Assembly: GCF_042675965.1 (NCBI RefSeq)
Contig: NZ_JBHTKJ010000013.1
Span: 1 to 64,000, forward strand
Direction: 5' to 3'
Length of the DNA: 64,000 bases
Origin: Virgibacillus_R byunsanensis
GTDB lineage: Bacteria; Bacillota; Bacilli; Bacillales; Amphibacillaceae
The number at the start of each line of letters is the position of its first letter. The first letter of the stretch is position 1. Made by a program: the position numbers and the translations under genes. The notes beneath the pieces were generated by a model, which saw only the letters and a list, made by a program, of their open reading frames with translations, was not told where the DNA came from and did not search any database. Below are positions 7,373 to 16,093 of this stretch, in pieces.

Positions 7373-10012
7373 TTATTTTGCATCAAACCAGCTTTCGCCA
7401 TATGCATAATCAACCTTTAACGGTACGTTTAATTCCACAGTGTTTTCCATAACATCAGGTACTATTTTTTTTAAGCTCTCCAACTCTTCTGGTGGTGCTT
7501 CAATGATTAATTCATCATGCACCTGTAATAACATCCGAGCTTCTAGATTTTCTTCTTTTAATTTTCCATGCAAATCAATCATTGCTTTTTTTATAATATC
7601 AGCTGCACTTCCTTGAATTGGAGTGTTCATTGCTGTACGTTCTGCAAAACTTCGCAGATTAAAATTTCTGTTGGTTATATCTGGCAAATATCTTCTACGT
7701 TTCATTAATGTGCTGACATACCCTTTATGTTTTGCCTCTTGTACAATCTCTTCCATGTACGTTTTCACACCTGGGTAACTTTCAAAATAGCGTTCAATAA
7801 ACTTTTTAGCTTCTTTTCTTGTTATTCCAAGATTTTGTGAAAGTCCATAATCACTAATTCCGTACACTATTCCAAAGTTAACTGCTTTAGCTTGACGACG
7901 CATATTCGCTGTTATTTCTTCCTTAGTAACATGAAACACATCCATTGCTGTTTGAGTATGAATATCTGAGTTTTCCTTAAATGCAGCGACTAACTTTTCA
8001 TCGTTAGCTATGTGTGCTAATACGCGTAATTCGATCTGTGAGTAATCAGAAGCAAACATAATCCAATCCTTTTTCACAGGTACAAAAGCTTGTCTGATTT
8101 TACGGCCTTCCTCTAATCGAATTGGGATATTTTGCAAGTTAGGTTCGATGGAACTTAATCTTCCAGTTTGTGTTAATGCTTGGTTAAAACGTGTGTGTAT
8201 TTTGTTCGTATCGTTATTAACTACTTTTAGCAGTCCTTCGATATACGTGGATTGCAGCTTTCCTAACTGTCTGTACAAGAGAAGTTTCGGTATAATCTCA
8301 TGTTCATTCTGCAATTGTTCTAAAACATCAGCTGCGGTTGAGTAACCAGTTTTAGTCTTTTTAAAAACAGGTAATTCGAGCTTTTCAAACAATATAGGCC
8401 CTAATTGCTTAGGTGAATTAAGATTAAACGTTTCTCCCGCTAATTCATACACCTCTTTTTCAAGTTCATTTAGGCGATGTTTCAGGTCTTCTCTCATTTC
8501 CTTTAGACGGTCCGTATTCACTTGTACACCTGTATGCTCCATCTCACCTAAGATTAGCGCAAGAGGCATTTCCAATTCTTTACATAATTCATATTGTTCA
8601 TTATTTTTTAACTCATTTTCTGTTTCATCTTTCAATGAAAACAGCGTATTTGTTTTACGTACTACATGCTCAGCTAATATCGATTCTTCTGGAACTTTGA
8701 TTTTAGCACCTTTTCCATATACTTCCTCGTCAAACAGTACATCAGTCTTGCCCATTCTGTTGGCAATTGCAGGAATATCATGATGGTTTTCTGACGGATT
8801 TAGCAAATAAGAAGATAGAAGCATATCAAATGTAATTCCTTTTATATGAATATTATGCTTCAATAATGCTACCAACGTTTTCTTTGCGTCGAAAACGCTC
8901 TTTGTTTTGTTACCATCTTCTGCCCACTCTTTAAAAGTCTTCGATTGCAGAGCTACTTTTGTAGGTATGTAATATGCATCCTTTTCATTAACTAAACCGA
9001 ATCCTTCAATTGTAGCTGTATGATAATTATCACCTATCATCTCAATTACTAGTGCTTCATTACCTGTAAATATATCTGAGGTAACTTCTTTTAAAATGGA
9101 GAAGTTTATTTCTTTTAACTCTACTTCATTAGTCTCTCCATCTATTGTTTCTCCTTCAAGCTTCGTTAATAGTGATTGAAAGCCGAGATCCTTAAATATG
9201 GTACTTACTTTATTCTGTTCATATCCTTCATACATTAGATCATCAATTGTTATTGTTATTGGTGAATCACAATTTATGGTAACTAATTCTTTACTCATAA
9301 AAGCATCATCTTTATTAGTGATAAGATTTTCCTTCAGTTTTTTTCCACTAACATCATCCACATGTTGATAAACTTCTTCCAACGTCTCATATTGTTTCAG
9401 TAATTTCGTAGCTGTTTTTTGACCAACTCCAGGAACACCAGGAATATTATCGGAACTATCACCCATCAAGGCTTTTAAATCAATAATTTGATCTGGTGAT
9501 AATTCCATTTTCTCCTTCATAAAGTCGGGTGTATACTTCTCTACATCACTTATGCCTTTTTTCGTAAGGTTAACGGTGACACTATCAGACACAAGTTGTA
9601 GTAAATCTTTATCTCCAGATATTACTGTAACATCAAAACCAGAACTTTTTCCTTTATTAGCAAATGTTCCAATAATATCATCTGCTTCAAATTGGTCTAA
9701 CTGGTAGTGAGGGATATGGAATGCATCAAGTACTTCCTTAAGTATTGGAAATTGTTCTGATAATTCAGGAGGTGTTTTCTGGCGTCCACCTTTATATTCT
9801 TTATATGTTTCATGACGAAAAGTTGTTTTCCCTGCATCAAAGGCAACTAACATATGTGTTGGTTGTTCTTCCTCTAAAATACGCAAAAGCATGGTTGTAA
9901 ACCCGTAAACCGCGTTAGTATAAACACCTTTTTCATTATTTAATAAAGGAAGTGCAAAAAAAGCACGGTATATAATACTATTTCCATCAATCAAGACAAG
10001 CTTATTTGACAT
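7373..10012 (-). CDS. polA: DNA polymerase I
   Basis: An 879-aa repair polymerase. The N-terminal 5' to 3' nuclease covers about residues 1-290. The middle 3' to 5' exonuclease-like domain is degenerate: the usual D-x-E metal motif is replaced by an IEMIGDN segment, as in other Bacillus PolA, so proofreading should be absent. Polymerase motif A is DYSQIELRVLAH, motif B RRQAKAVNFGIVYG and motif C QVHDELI. GGAGG precedes the ATG. It is cotranscribed with mutM and coaE. Confidence 0.96.
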   Translation of the reverse strand: MSNKLVLIDGNSIIYRAFFALPLLNNEKGVYTNAVYGFTTMLLRILEEEQPTHMLVAFDAGKTTFRHETYKEYKGGRQKTPPELSEQFPILKEVLDAFHIPHYQLDQFEADDIIGTFANKGKSSGFDVTVISGDKDLLQLVSDSVTVNLTKKGISDVEKYTPDFMKEKMELSPDQIIDLKALMGDSSDNIPGVPGVGQKTATKLLKQYETLEEVYQHVDDVSGKKLKENLITNKDDAFMSKELVTINCDSPITITIDDLMYEGYEQNKVSTIFKDLGFQSLLTKLEGETIDGETNEVELKEINFSILKEVTSDIFTGNEALVIEMIGDNYHTATIEGFGLVNEKDAYYIPTKVALQSKTFKEWAEDGNKTKSVFDAKKTLVALLKHNIHIKGITFDMLLSSYLLNPSENHHDIPAIANRMGKTDVLFDEEVYGKGAKIKVPEESILAEHVVRKTNTLFSLKDETENELKNNEQYELCKELEMPLALILGEMEHTGVQVNTDRLKEMREDLKHRLNELEKEVYELAGETFNLNSPKQLGPILFEKLELPVFKKTKTGYSTAADVLEQLQNEHEIIPKLLLYRQLGKLQSTYIEGLLKVVNNDTNKIHTRFNQALTQTGRLSSIEPNLQNIPIRLEEGRKIRQAFVPVKKDWIMFASDYSQIELRVLAHIANDEKLVAAFKENSDIHTQTAMDVFHVTKEEITANMRRQAKAVNFGIVYGISDYGLSQNLGITRKEAKKFIERYFESYPGVKTYMEEIVQEAKHKGYVSTLMKRRRYLPDITNRNFNLRSFAERTAMNTPIQGSAADIIKKAMIDLHGKLKEENLEARMLLQVHDELIIEAPPEELESLKKIVPDVMENTVELNVPLKVDYAYGESWFDAK

Positions 10013-10083
10013 ATGTTACTCCTCCAATCAACTGCAATATTCATTACATATATTTTATCATTGTACTTGGGTAATTGAAAAAA

Positions 10084-10203
10084 TTATATACGCTTTTTCA
10101 ATTTACTTACTTGATCTTCTAAATGACGAATTCGTTTTTGTAAATTATAAACAATTGGTAAGTAGATTATTGAGATAACAATAATTATACCTAAACCATC
10201 CAT
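10084..10203 (-). CDS. Tiny single-span membrane protein upstream of polA
   Basis: A 39-aa peptide: one hydrophobic helix (GLGIIIVISIIYLPIVYNL, residues 3-21) followed by a charged, coiled-coil-like tail (RIRHLEDQVSKLKKRI). I chose the ATG at 10203 because GAAGGAGTGG lies just before it. The longer frame continues into element A, where the same codons recur at 4110-4140, so that extension is an artefact. It resembles small Bacillaceae membrane peptides of unknown role. It lies 71 bp upstream of polA on the same strand. Confidence 0.6.
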   Translation of the reverse strand: MDGLGIIIVISIIYLPIVYNLQKRIRHLEDQVSKLKKRI

Positions 10204-10253
10204 AACGACCACTCCTTCATTGATTTTAAATAGATTGTTTTTGTCACACAATA

Positions 10254-10831
10254 GATATAAACTGCGACGTAACGCTTGGTTGATTTCCATAAGTTGTGCT
10301 ATTGCCGCCGTCTGGGATCGCTACGGGCGGATGCTTTCCGCGGGCACGGCTTCAGCCTCCGAAGCGGAAAACCACCGCTTCGGTGTCTTCAGACACGTGC
10401 TGTTCCCGCAGGAGTCACCGCCCTCCGCTCACCCTGACTGGTAAGGGGTTCTATTAATACTAATACAGTCCCACGACAGTAACAGAAATAACAGTGGAGG
10501 AAATACACGTAGACTCCTTGAAAATACAAACCCGATTTTTTGCGTGCGATGTCTAGCTATATAGCTTTCCTTATCCTGTGGGAGCAGAGGCCTAGGAGGC
10601 TGTCCGATGGAATAATTTCTGTGAATATATATGCATTCACACTGAATTATTAATGTATAATCCACCATATTTTGAATAAATATTCGGCAATTTCACTTCG
10701 TCGGACAGCCTCCTAGTTGAGACCCCGCAGAGCGTTAGCTCGAGGAGGCTCATCAGCCGCCCACGGAAAGCGAAGTGTATTTCCGTAGCGGTAGGTTAAC
10801 CGTCACATCAAGTTATGTCGCAGTTTACATC
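10254..10831. mobile_element. Element A, copy 2 (578 bp, carries a nested insertion)
   Basis: The 20-bp inverted ends are GATATAAACTGCGACGTAAC (10254-10273) and the complement of a close variant (10812-10831). The interior shares the CTGCGGGAACAGCACGTG-type block with the copies at 3670 and 17431, in inverted orientation. It is longer than the other copies mainly because of the insertion at 10596-10712. It fills most of the gap between the polA-linked small gene and phoR; no protein gene is seen in it. Confidence 0.7.
10596..10712. mobile_element. Nested 117-bp insertion with 12-bp inverted ends and CTAG duplication
   Basis: GAGGCTGTCCGA at 10596-10607 is exactly inverted at 10701-10712, and both ends are flanked by CTAG (10592-10595 and 10713-10716). 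Removing it and one CTAG restores a continuous GGCCTAGTTGAGACCCCGC stretch of element A. It is far too short to encode a transposase, so it is a non-autonomous insertion. Its mobiliser is unknown; the GGCTGTCC end resembles ends of some Bacillus insertion sequences. Confidence 0.65.
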
Positions 10832-10890
10832 AACTGCGACGAATAAAAAGCAACAAAACTTAGGATGCCTTTACTTCTTATCCTAAGTAT

Positions 10891-10925
10891 AACAAAACAC
10901 CCTCTATTAAAGAGGGTGTTTTGTT
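10891..10925 (-). terminator. phoPR terminator overlapping the end of phoR
   Basis: A 15-bp perfect stem (AACAAAACACCCTCT and complement, loop ATTAA). The phoR stop codon lies in the loop, so the ascending arm encodes the last residues of PhoR. The minus-strand descending arm ends in GTGTTTTGTT. A second small hairpin (10859-10887) follows. Confidence 0.75.
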
Positions 10926-12283
10926 GGTAAATATACATGAATCGTTGTGCCTTTATTTAGTTCACTTTCTATTGAAATATTACCATCATGAACTTCTACA
11001 ATATGCTTAGCAATTGATAGGCCTAAACCGGTACCCCCAGTATTTCTGCTTCGCGCTTTGTCTATTCGGTAAAATCGCTCAAAAATTCTTGGTATCGCCT
11101 CTTGTTCAATTCCAATACCTGTGTCTTTAACTTGGATATGGATATACTCACCTTCAGAATTAATCCTAACAACAACATCACCTTTTTCTGGTGTATAGCT
11201 AATCGCATTATCCAAAAGATTAATAAATACTTGTTTCACTCTTTCTTTATCAGCCATAAGAAACATGTTTTTAGCTACATCAACAGTAAATGTGATTTTT
11301 TTCTGCTTTGCCTTGTGATTGATCACTGGTGTAATTTCTTCTAGTAATTTCTGAATGTTTACTTCTGTTAAGGTAAGTTGAAAATCATCTCTTTCCAATT
11401 TTGACAAAGTTAATAAGTCTTCAATTAAAAGCTGCAATCGATTGCTCTCATCATATATTATTCCAAGAAATTCTCTTCTCGTTTCCACGTCCTTCATGGA
11501 TTCATCTAGTAATGTTTCAGCAAACCCTTTAATTGATGTAATCGGTGTTTTAAGCTCATGAGAGACATTTGCTACAAAGTCTTTTCGCATTAATTCTAGC
11601 CTTTTCAGTTCTGTAATATCATATAAAACTAACACAGCACCTTTTAACATATTCCGTTCGTTAAAAATAGGCGCTCCAACAATTTCAAAGTGATAATTTT
11701 CTATACCTCTCAAATGTGTAAACGATTCCTTAACATTCTTTTCGTATAAAAACGTTTTCTGTACTGTTTGATGGATGATTTCATTATCTAACACATCATA
11801 ATATAAAAATCCATGATAATCCTTTGATGTATTCCCGAACATAGATATGAACTTTCGGTTTACAAGATGAATGTAGCCCTTCTCATCAATAAGCACTAAT
11901 CCACTTTCAGTATTATCAATTACTGTTGATAATTGTTTTGCTTGCAGTTGCTCATTTATGGTAAGTTCACTCAAATTACGTGCTAACTTATTTATACTGC
12001 TGTTTAAGTCACCCACACTCCCATTTGAAGGATGATGAATTCGAGCACGATAATTTCCTTTCACGATTTCACCAATTGTTTTTGTTGCTTTTGTTATCGG
12101 TTTAATATAGCGATCAAAAATATGAACTAAAAATAATAATAATATAATATATTCCGTTAACAATACGGAAATAAGTACAATAAAATTGTCTACCATTTGA
12201 TTTAATACTAATCCTGTAAATAGTACGACCGTAAATATGCCTATAACATACGGAAATAACGGTCTAGTAAATAACACTTTCAT
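10907..12283 (-). CDS. phoR: Sensor histidine kinase PhoR, compact form
   Basis: Phosphorylates PhoP upon phosphate limitation. At 458 aa it is about 120 residues shorter than B. subtilis PhoR. Two membrane helices (about 8-28 and 34-55) are joined by a loop of only some five residues, so the extracytoplasmic PAS-like domain is missing. HAMP (about 56-110), a cytoplasmic PAS (about 115-225), HisKA with His242 (VSHELKTP) and HATPase with the GGTGLGLSIAK box follow. The start ATG overlaps the phoP stop codon (TAATG), giving translational coupling. Confidence 0.93.
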   Translation of the reverse strand: MKVLFTRPLFPYVIGIFTVVLFTGLVLNQMVDNFIVLISVLLTEYIILLLFLVHIFDRYIKPITKATKTIGEIVKGNYRARIHHPSNGSVGDLNSSINKLARNLSELTINEQLQAKQLSTVIDNTESGLVLIDEKGYIHLVNRKFISMFGNTSKDYHGFLYYDVLDNEIIHQTVQKTFLYEKNVKESFTHLRGIENYHFEIVGAPIFNERNMLKGAVLVLYDITELKRLELMRKDFVANVSHELKTPITSIKGFAETLLDESMKDVETRREFLGIIYDESNRLQLLIEDLLTLSKLERDDFQLTLTEVNIQKLLEEITPVINHKAKQKKITFTVDVAKNMFLMADKERVKQVFINLLDNAISYTPEKGDVVVRINSEGEYIHIQVKDTGIGIEQEAIPRIFERFYRIDKARSRNTGGTGLGLSIAKHIVEVHDGNISIESELNKGTTIHVYLPTKHPL

Positions 12284-12978
12284 TAGGTTGGATCCTCCAA
12301 TTTATAGCCGAGCCCTCGGATAGTTTTAATATAAAACGGTTGCTTTGTATCTGGTTCAATTTTGTCTCTTAAATGGCTTACATGTACATCGACAATACGA
12401 GTATCGCCAACAAAATCATAATCCCAGACTCCACTGAGTAGTTGATCCCGTGAAATAATTCTCCCCTTGTTCATTGCAAGATAGTGTAAAAGTTCGAATT
12501 CCTTTCTAGTAAACGTTATTAAGGTATTATTCATTTCAGCTTCATAACGTTCTGGATATATGACCAAATCACCAATTTCAATCGTGTTTAAATTGTTTGT
12601 ATCTGTTCCTTTTTGTATTCGCCTTAGAATTGCTTTTACTCTTGCGACTACTTCCTTGGGACTAAATGGCTTAGTTAAATAGTCATCAGCCCCTAGCTCT
12701 AATCCTAACACTTTATCAAATTCCTCATCTTTGGCTGTTAGCATTAAAATAGGTGTATCATTTCGATTTTGTCTTAGGTGTTTACATACTTCCATACCAT
12801 CCATCTTAGGAAGCATTAAGTCCAAAATAATCATATCATAATTATTTCTTTCTGCTTTATCTACTGCTTGTTCACCATCATATGCAACCTCAATTTGATA
12901 TCCAGCTTGCTTTAAATTAAATGTTAACAATTTAACAATTGATACTTCATCATCGACTATGAGAATTTTACCCTTCAC
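12283..12978 (-). CDS. phoP: Response regulator PhoP
   Basis: An OmpR-family activator and repressor of the phosphate regulon, 231 aa. The receiver has the acidic pair Asp9-Asp10, the phosphoacceptor Asp53 (IILDLMLPKMDG) and Lys of LTAKD. The winged-helix domain ends in the usual YKTIRGLGYKL-type wing (seen as IKTIRGLGYKLE). The start codon is GTG with GGGG at suitable distance. Directly followed by phoR with overlapping stop/start. Confidence 0.95.
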   Translation of the reverse strand: MKGKILIVDDEVSIVKLLTFNLKQAGYQIEVAYDGEQAVDKAERNNYDMIILDLMLPKMDGMEVCKHLRQNRNDTPILMLTAKDEEFDKVLGLELGADDYLTKPFSPKEVVARVKAILRRIQKGTDTNNLNTIEIGDLVIYPERYEAEMNNTLITFTRKEFELLHYLAMNKGRIISRDQLLSGVWDYDFVGDTRIVDVHVSHLRDKIEPDTKQPFYIKTIRGLGYKLEDPT

Positions 12979-13102
12979 CTTGAAAACCCCATTTCTATAT
13001 CCTTACAACTCAAATGTAGCTTACTTTCATCTTACAACGAAGTAGCACTAAAGTGAACAAGATTCCGAAAACGTAAAGAAAAATTTACAAAAAAGAAAAA
13101 AA

Positions 13103-13134
13103 ATACTATCACTTTATAGTTTGTGTGATAGTAT
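13103..13134 (-). terminator. Terminator of the MaoC-like gene
   Basis: A 10-bp stem (ATACTATCAC/GTGATAGTAT, 12-nt loop) is followed on the minus strand by a run of T. It lies 20 bp past the stop of the MaoC-like gene. Confidence 0.7.
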
Positions 13135-13153
13135 CTTAATCATTTCATATAAT

Positions 13154-13630
13154 TTAAAAAAAGTTTTCAAGTGATTGAGCTGTAATTGACTCTGGTTCAT
13201 AAGCTGGACAGACATGTAACTTTCCACGTACTACTTCATCTCCATTAACATCAAAACCAATTACAGATAAAGTAACCTGGTGATTTTCATGGTCAATAGC
13301 AATGATCTCTAATGTGAACTTCACTTCTGAGTTATGATAAACAGGGTTTGGAAATGCCATTTCATGTTGAGTAATATGACTCCCTGGTCCCGGTAAGTGC
13401 ATCGAGACAATAGAAGAAACCATTCCAAATAACATAACAGATGGTACAATCGGTTGTTTATACGGCGTCTGTGATGCATAATCATGTTGAATATATAATG
13501 GGTTAGCATCATTTGTTAATCCTAAATATAGTAGTAGATCTTTATCTTCAATAATATGTGAAGCAGTATAAGATTCTCCTACTTGTAAGTCATTTATTTT
13601 CTTACCAAGCTTTCTTTTTTTACCAATCAT
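13154..13630 (-). CDS. MaoC-like hot-dog hydratase domain protein
   Basis: A 158-aa single hot-dog protein of the MaoC/(R)-specific enoyl-CoA hydratase type. The hydratase motif is TNDANPLY (the family's D-x-N-P-L-H/Y), followed by the conserved proline- and glycine-rich segment LPGPGSHITQHEMAFPNPVY. An acyl-CoA or acyl-ACP thioester is the expected substrate, but specificity is unknown. GGAGGTG precedes the ATG. It sits between the TCA operon and phoPR, with its own terminators on both sides and a cre-like operator at its promoter, so carbon-catabolite control is likely. Several Bacillaceae have such a gene here; B. subtilis does not. Confidence 0.8.
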   Translation of the reverse strand: MIGKKRKLGKKINDLQVGESYTASHIIEDKDLLLYLGLTNDANPLYIQHDYASQTPYKQPIVPSVMLFGMVSSIVSMHLPGPGSHITQHEMAFPNPVYHNSEVKFTLEIIAIDHENHQVTLSVIGFDVNGDEVVRGKLHVCPAYEPESITAQSLENFF

Positions 13631-13649
13631 ATTTACCCACCTCCAAATA

Positions 13650-13669
13650 TGTAAGCGTTTACCATTATA
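13650..13669 (-). promoter_or_regulatory. Promoter with cre-like CcpA site before the MaoC-like gene
   Basis: TGTAAGCGTTTACC (13650-13663) matches 13 of 14 positions of the cre consensus TGWAANCGNTNWCA. It directly abuts a minus-strand -10 TATAAT (13664-13669), so the operator would cover the start site. The -35 is poor. Confidence 0.5.
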
Positions 13670-13711
13670 TCAAAAAAAAGCCTTTACTTCTATAAATATA
13701 AAACAAAAAAA

Positions 13712-13742
13712 CTTCTTTTTACAACATTGTTGTAAAAAGAAG
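13712..13742 (-). terminator. Terminator of citZ-icd-mdh
   Basis: A 15-bp near-continuous inverted repeat (CTTCTTTTTACAACA and complement) follows the mdh stop. On the minus strand a run of seven T follows the stem. Confidence 0.85.
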
Positions 13743-13758
13743 CCTTTATAATACTATA

Positions 13759-14697
13759 CTATTTTAAAACATCAAGTACATTTTTAACTGAATCAGCTGA
13801 TTTGTCTAACTCAGCTTTTTCCTGTTCTGTTAGATCTAACTCAATAATTTCTTCAATACCGTTACCGCCTATAACGGTTGGTACCCCAAGATAAATATCA
13901 GAATATCCATATTCACCTTCTAAGTAAGCAATAGTCGGAAGTACACGACGTTGATCTTTTAATATTGCTTCAGTCATTACTGTTAAAGAAGCAGCTGGAG
14001 CATAGTATGCACTACCATTACCTAGTAGTCCTACAATCTCACCGCCACCTTTACGTGTACGTTCAACAATTGAGTCTAAACGATCTTTTGAAATTAATTT
14101 ATCTAACGGAATTCCACCTGCGTATGAATACCGAATTAATGGAACCATGTCATCACCGTGTCCACCTAGAACAAAACCGGTAATATCTTTAACCGACAAG
14201 TTTAGCTCTTGTGCTACAAATGTACGGAAACGAGCTGAATCTAGTACACCAGATTGTCCAATAACACGTTCCTTAGGGAAACCTGATTCTTTAAATACAG
14301 TATACGTCATTGCATCAACTGGGTTTGTTAGAACCACAATATATGTTTCAGGCGAATACTTTACGATTTCCTGTGCAACAGACTTCATAATTTTAGCATT
14401 TGTATTTACTAAATCGTCACGGCTCATACCTGGTTTACGAGCAATACCTGCTGTAATAATAACAAGGTCTGAGTCTTTTGTGTCTTCATAATTAGAAGTA
14501 CCTGTTATGTTGGCATCAAATCCCTGAACCGGGCTTGCTTCAAGCATGTCTAGTGCCTTTCCTTTTGTAGGATCTTCCATATTAGGTATATCTACTAATA
14601 CGACGTCACCAAGTTCTTTTTGGGCAATCATTAATGCGGTTGTTGCTCCAGTAAATCCTGAACCAATCACAGAAATTTTATGACGTTTTATAGCCAT
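13759..14697 (-). CDS. mdh: Malate dehydrogenase
   Basis: Oxidises malate to oxaloacetate with NAD. A 312-aa LDH-like MDH. N-terminal dinucleotide motif GSGFTGATTA, NAD-selecting Asp of VVLVDI, substrate arginines in RKPGMSRDDL, and catalytic His in GGHGDDMVP. GGAGGGGG precedes the ATG. Last gene of the citZ-icd-mdh operon, 21 bp after icd. Confidence 0.96.
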   Translation of the reverse strand: MAIKRHKISVIGSGFTGATTALMIAQKELGDVVLVDIPNMEDPTKGKALDMLEASPVQGFDANITGTSNYEDTKDSDLVIITAGIARKPGMSRDDLVNTNAKIMKSVAQEIVKYSPETYIVVLTNPVDAMTYTVFKESGFPKERVIGQSGVLDSARFRTFVAQELNLSVKDITGFVLGGHGDDMVPLIRYSYAGGIPLDKLISKDRLDSIVERTRKGGGEIVGLLGNGSAYYAPAASLTVMTEAILKDQRRVLPTIAYLEGEYGYSDIYLGVPTVIGGNGIEEIIELDLTEQEKAELDKSADSVKNVLDVLK

Positions 14698-14718
14698 GTG
14701 AATCCCCCTCCATCAATA

Positions 14719-15990
14719 TTAATCCATATTTTTAATTAATTCGTCACCGAATTCAGAAGTTTTGACTTCTGTTGCACCGTCCATTAGACGAGCAAAATCA
14801 TATGTTACTACTTTTGAAGCAATTGTTTTATCCATAGATTTAGTGATTAGGTCTGCTGCTTCTCTCCACTCTAAATGCTCAAGCATTAATACTGCTGACA
14901 AAATAATGGAAGATGGGTTTACTTTATCCAGTCCAGCATATTTAGGTGCAGTACCATGTGTTGCTTCAAAAATTGCGTGACCAGATTGGAAATTAATGTT
15001 TGCTCCAGGTGCGATACCAATTCCACCAACTTGTGCTGCTAAAGCATCAGAAATATAATCACCGTTAAGGTTCATGGTTGCAACAACATCAAATTCATTT
15101 GGGCGCGTTAAGATTTGTTGTAAGAAGATATCAGCAATAGAATCTTTCACTAAGATTTTACCTGCTGCTACAGCTTCATCTTGTGCTTTGTTAGCTACAT
15201 CTTTACCGTCTTTTTCAACAATACGGTCATACTCAGCCCATGTGAATACTTTATCGCCGAATTCTTCTTCCGCTACTTCATACCCCCATGCTTTGAATGC
15301 ACCTTCAGTGAATTTCATTATGTTACCTTTATGTACTAAAGTAACACTTTTTCGTCCTTCATTAATTGCGTATTCAATACTTGAACGAACAAGACGTTTT
15401 GTACCTTCCTCAGATACTGGTTTCACACCAATACCAGAAGTTTCAGGGAAACGGATATTACTAACTTCCATTTCACTTTTCAAGAAGTCAATTACTTTTT
15501 TAACTTCTGCAGAACCTTTTTGCCATTCAATCCCTGCATAAATATCTTCTGTGTTTTCACGGAAAATTACCATGTCAACATCTTCTGGACGCTTTACTGG
15601 TGATGGCACACCTTCGAAATAACGAACGGGACGCAGGCATGTGTATAGGTCTAATTCTTGACGAAGTGCTACGTTTAATGAACGAATCCCTCCACCAATT
15701 GGTGTTGTCAAAGGTCCTTTAATAGCAATTTTATATTCATTGATTGTATCGAGGGTTTCACTTGGTAACCATTCACCAGTTTTGTCAAACGCCTTTTGTC
15801 CTGCTAACACTTCTGTCCATTCAATTTTCTTTGTACCATTGTAAGCTTTTTCAACTGCTGCTTCAATCACTCTTCGTGCAGATGCCCAAATATCCGGTCC
15901 AGTTCCATCTCCTTCAATAAATGGAATAATCGGATTATCAGGTACATTCATCTTTCCATTTTCTACAATAATTTTTTCACCTTGTGTCAT
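14719..15990 (-). CDS. icd: Isocitrate dehydrogenase [NADP]
   Basis: Converts isocitrate to 2-oxoglutarate with NADPH formation. A 423-aa homodimeric enzyme of the E. coli/Bacillus type. The substrate serine lies in GGGIRSLNVALRQ, followed by the arginine-containing YTCLRP. The C-terminal GTAPKYAG segment belongs to the nucleotide site. The ATG follows AGGAGG. Middle gene of the TCA operon. Confidence 0.96.
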   Translation of the reverse strand: MTQGEKIIVENGKMNVPDNPIIPFIEGDGTGPDIWASARRVIEAAVEKAYNGTKKIEWTEVLAGQKAFDKTGEWLPSETLDTINEYKIAIKGPLTTPIGGGIRSLNVALRQELDLYTCLRPVRYFEGVPSPVKRPEDVDMVIFRENTEDIYAGIEWQKGSAEVKKVIDFLKSEMEVSNIRFPETSGIGVKPVSEEGTKRLVRSSIEYAINEGRKSVTLVHKGNIMKFTEGAFKAWGYEVAEEEFGDKVFTWAEYDRIVEKDGKDVANKAQDEAVAAGKILVKDSIADIFLQQILTRPNEFDVVATMNLNGDYISDALAAQVGGIGIAPGANINFQSGHAIFEATHGTAPKYAGLDKVNPSSIILSAVLMLEHLEWREAADLITKSMDKTIASKVVTYDFARLMDGATEVKTSEFGDELIKNMD

Positions 15991-16050
15991 ATAAATACCT
16001 CCTAGTTCTTCGTAACATAGTTATTTTATCATAATACGTTTAATCATGTT

Positions 16051-16072
16051 AATAGCCGGTTTCCCGGCCATT
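16051..16072 (-). other. Small GC hairpin between citZ and icd
   Basis: GCCGG and CCGGC (16055-16059, 16064-16068), extended by AAT/ATT, form a compact stem in the 103-bp citZ-icd spacer. The T-tract is weak, so partial attenuation or mRNA processing is as likely as termination. Confidence 0.4.
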
Positions 16073-16093
16073 ATAAAATCGCTCACTTTTAGT

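Noticed and set aside
7373..10012. Proofreading-deficient PolA as a mutation
   Set aside because: Loss of the 3' to 5' exonuclease residues is normal for Bacillus-type PolA.
10429..10668. 79-aa frame in element A copy 2
   Set aside because: It runs through inverted repeats and the nested insertion, with no ribosome site and no protein-like composition.
14147..15541. Long plus-strand frames opposite mdh and icd
   Set aside because: They are antisense shadows of well conserved enzymes and have no ribosome sites of their own.
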